From NCBI GenBank assembly GCA_002477475.1, contig DLPX01000078.1, positions 20,284 to 34,813 of the forward strand: a DNA stretch of 14,530 bases. The letters are read 5' to 3'. Below the pieces are notes generated by a model. That model was given only the letters and a program-made list of their open reading frames with translations. It did no database searches and was not told the DNA's origin. A program made the translations under genes and the position numbers. Positions 13,432 to 14,530 of this stretch are shown here, piece by piece (within the stretch, counting starts at the first letter, position 1; each line of letters starts with the position of its first letter). The DNA is from Proteobacteria bacterium UBA7447 (lineage in GTDB: Bacteria > Pseudomonadota > Gammaproteobacteria > Arenicellales > UBA868).

Positions 13432-14454
13432 ATGGGATCCGTTACTTCTTTAAAACAGACGTCTGAAGGCATCCAAAAGCCGGGGGATCTGCTGACCTCC
13501 ATTAATACCCTCGTCGGGGAGGATATGGCTGCGGTGGACCGCCATATTCAGAGTGAATTGCGCTCGGATGTCGCCCTCATCGAGCAGATAGGTCATTACA
13601 TCGTCGGCGCGGGCGGAAAGCGGCTACGCCCCGTTACCCTACTGTTGAGCGCCCATGCGCTTAGGTATAAGGGGACCGCGCACATTGATCTTGCCGCCGT
13701 CATCGAATTCATTCATACCGCAACGCTGCTTCATGATGACGTCGTAGATGAGTCGGGGTTAAGACGAGGTCGGGAAACCGCGAATGATCTATGGGGGAAT
13801 GCCGCATCGGTGCTTGTTGGGGACTTCCTGTATTCGCGGGCTTTCCAGATGATGGTTGCAGTGGGCAATCCCGGAGTGATGGATATCATGGCACAAACCA
13901 CGAATTCAATCGCCCAAGGGGAAGTCATGCAGTTGATCAACAGTCATGACCCGCAAACTACCCAAGCGGTGTATCTCGAAACCATTACCCGCAAGACAGC
14001 CCAGCTTTTTGAATCGGCCGCCCGTTTGGGTGCCGTACTTGCAGACGCCAGTCCCGCTGGCGAACGGGTGCTAGCCGACTTCGGGCTTAATCTGGGGATT
14101 GCCTTCCAGATGGTGGATGACGCGCTAGATTACTCCGCCGAGTCAGATCAGATGGGCAAAAACGCCGGCGATGATCTTGCCGAAGGAAAAATTACACTGC
14201 CTTTAATTCACGCCATGGATCGCGTAACCGCAGGGGAGCAGGCAGTCATCCGCGAGGCAATTGAAACTGGCGATCGCGATGCCCTGACTGAGATTCGCCA
14301 GATCATTGAATCTACCGGGGCACTTGCGTACACTTGCGCGCGGGCTCAAGAGCATGCGGGTCTTGCCCGCCAGTCCCTCGAGGCGCTGCCGACCTCTCAA
14401 TATCGTGACGCTCTTAGCGCGCTCGCAGACTTTTCGGTTTCCCGGACCTTTTAG
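13432..14454 (+). CDS. ispB: Octaprenyl/polyprenyl diphosphate synthase
   Basis: IspB extends farnesyl diphosphate with IPP to make the ubiquinone side chain. The 340-residue protein shows GGKRLRP (61-67), the first aspartate-rich motif HDDVVDES (101-108) followed by RRG, NAASVLVGDFLYSRAFQMM (123-141), and the second aspartate motif FQMVDDALDY (225-234) followed by KNAGDDLAEGKITLPL. It runs parallel to E. coli IspB from about residue 20 onward, so the N-terminus is some 17 residues longer. The start is ATG at 13432, which has no Shine-Dalgarno sequence; a later ATG at 13525 follows GGGGAGG but would cut conserved N-terminal sequence. It is divergent from rplU and is followed 29 bp later by tRNA-Pro. 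Chain length cannot be told from motifs alone. Confidence 0.95.
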   Translation: MGSVTSLKQTSEGIQKPGDLLTSINTLVGEDMAAVDRHIQSELRSDVALIEQIGHYIVGAGGKRLRPVTLLLSAHALRYKGTAHIDLAAVIEFIHTATLLHDDVVDESGLRRGRETANDLWGNAASVLVGDFLYSRAFQMMVAVGNPGVMDIMAQTTNSIAQGEVMQLINSHDPQTTQAVYLETITRKTAQLFESAARLGAVLADASPAGERVLADFGLNLGIAFQMVDDALDYSAESDQMGKNAGDDLAEGKITLPLIHAMDRVTAGEQAVIREAIETGDRDALTEIRQIIESTGALAYTCARAQEHAGLARQSLEALPTSQYRDALSALADFSVSRTF

Positions 14455-14483
14455 TACGAGCAGGCTCTTAGTCCAAATTCAGT

Positions 14484-14530
14484 CGGGGTGTAGCTCAGCC
14501 TGGTAGAGCACTGTCTTCGGGAGGCAGGGG
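14484..14530 (+). tRNA. tRNA-Pro (anticodon CGG), 5' part, cut by right edge
   Basis: The first 47 nt of a tRNA are visible. They are the 5' acceptor strand CGGGGTG (14484-14490, with C1 typical of bacterial tRNA-Pro), the D arm GCTC-AGCCTGGTA-GAGC, and the anticodon arm CTGTC-TTCGGGA-GGCAG, whose five pairs close (one T-G). The loop TTCGGGA places CGG at positions 34-36, so it reads the proline codon CCG. The T arm and 3' acceptor strand lie beyond the edge. Confidence 0.9.

Noticed and set aside
1..14530. Insertion sequences, prophage genes, CRISPR arrays
   Set aside because: No transposase, integrase, phage protein, terminal inverted repeat pair or regularly spaced repeat was seen on either strand.

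Overview
The right two thirds of the window (about 5.2-14.5 kb) is core chromosome of a gammaproteobacterium. The evidence is the gene order ispB / rplU-rpmA-obgE-proB / rpsT / murJ-ribF-lspA-fkpB-ispH, which resembles Pseudomonas and its relatives, and the fact that each product matches its proteobacterial family motif by motif. I cannot name a genus. Two departures from the usual order stand out. ileS is missing from its normal place between ribF and lspA. A small gene that looks like DUF2203 sits between murJ and ribF.

Layout from left to right. Positions 1-435 (minus) hold the N-terminal part of a D-2-hydroxyacid dehydrogenase cut by the window edge. Positions 548-1447 (plus) hold a LysR-type regulator divergent from it. 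Positions 1450-4996 (minus) are a tight four-gene operon: Rieske oxygenase, HisC-like aminotransferase, then the alpha (PYR) and beta (PP) halves of a split thiamine-diphosphate decarboxylase of the sulfopyruvate/phosphonopyruvate type. A 205-bp spacer follows with a perfect TATAAT -10, an adjoining 16-bp palindrome and a C10 tract. After it come ispH, fkpB, lspA, ribF, the DUF2203-like gene and murJ, all minus and packed as one unit. rpsT (plus) is divergent from murJ. proB, obgE, rpmA and rplU (minus) form the ribosomal/GTPase operon, with a strong hairpin terminator between rpmA and obgE. ispB (plus) is divergent from rplU, and the first 47 nt of a tRNA-Pro(CGG) reach the right edge.

How the genes work together. 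The core part joins translation (L21, L27, S20, ObgE), isoprenoid and quinone supply (IspH, IspB), envelope building (MurJ, LspA), flavin cofactors (RibF), proline synthesis (ProB) and protein folding (FkpB). The accessory part looks like a regulated small-molecule pathway. The dehydrogenase, aminotransferase and decarboxylase families all act on 2-oxo acids or their 2-hydroxy or 2-amino forms, so the cluster may handle one 2-oxo acid that is produced or consumed by the Rieske oxygenase. The substrate cannot be read from the sequence. This cluster is the best candidate here for an undescribed system.
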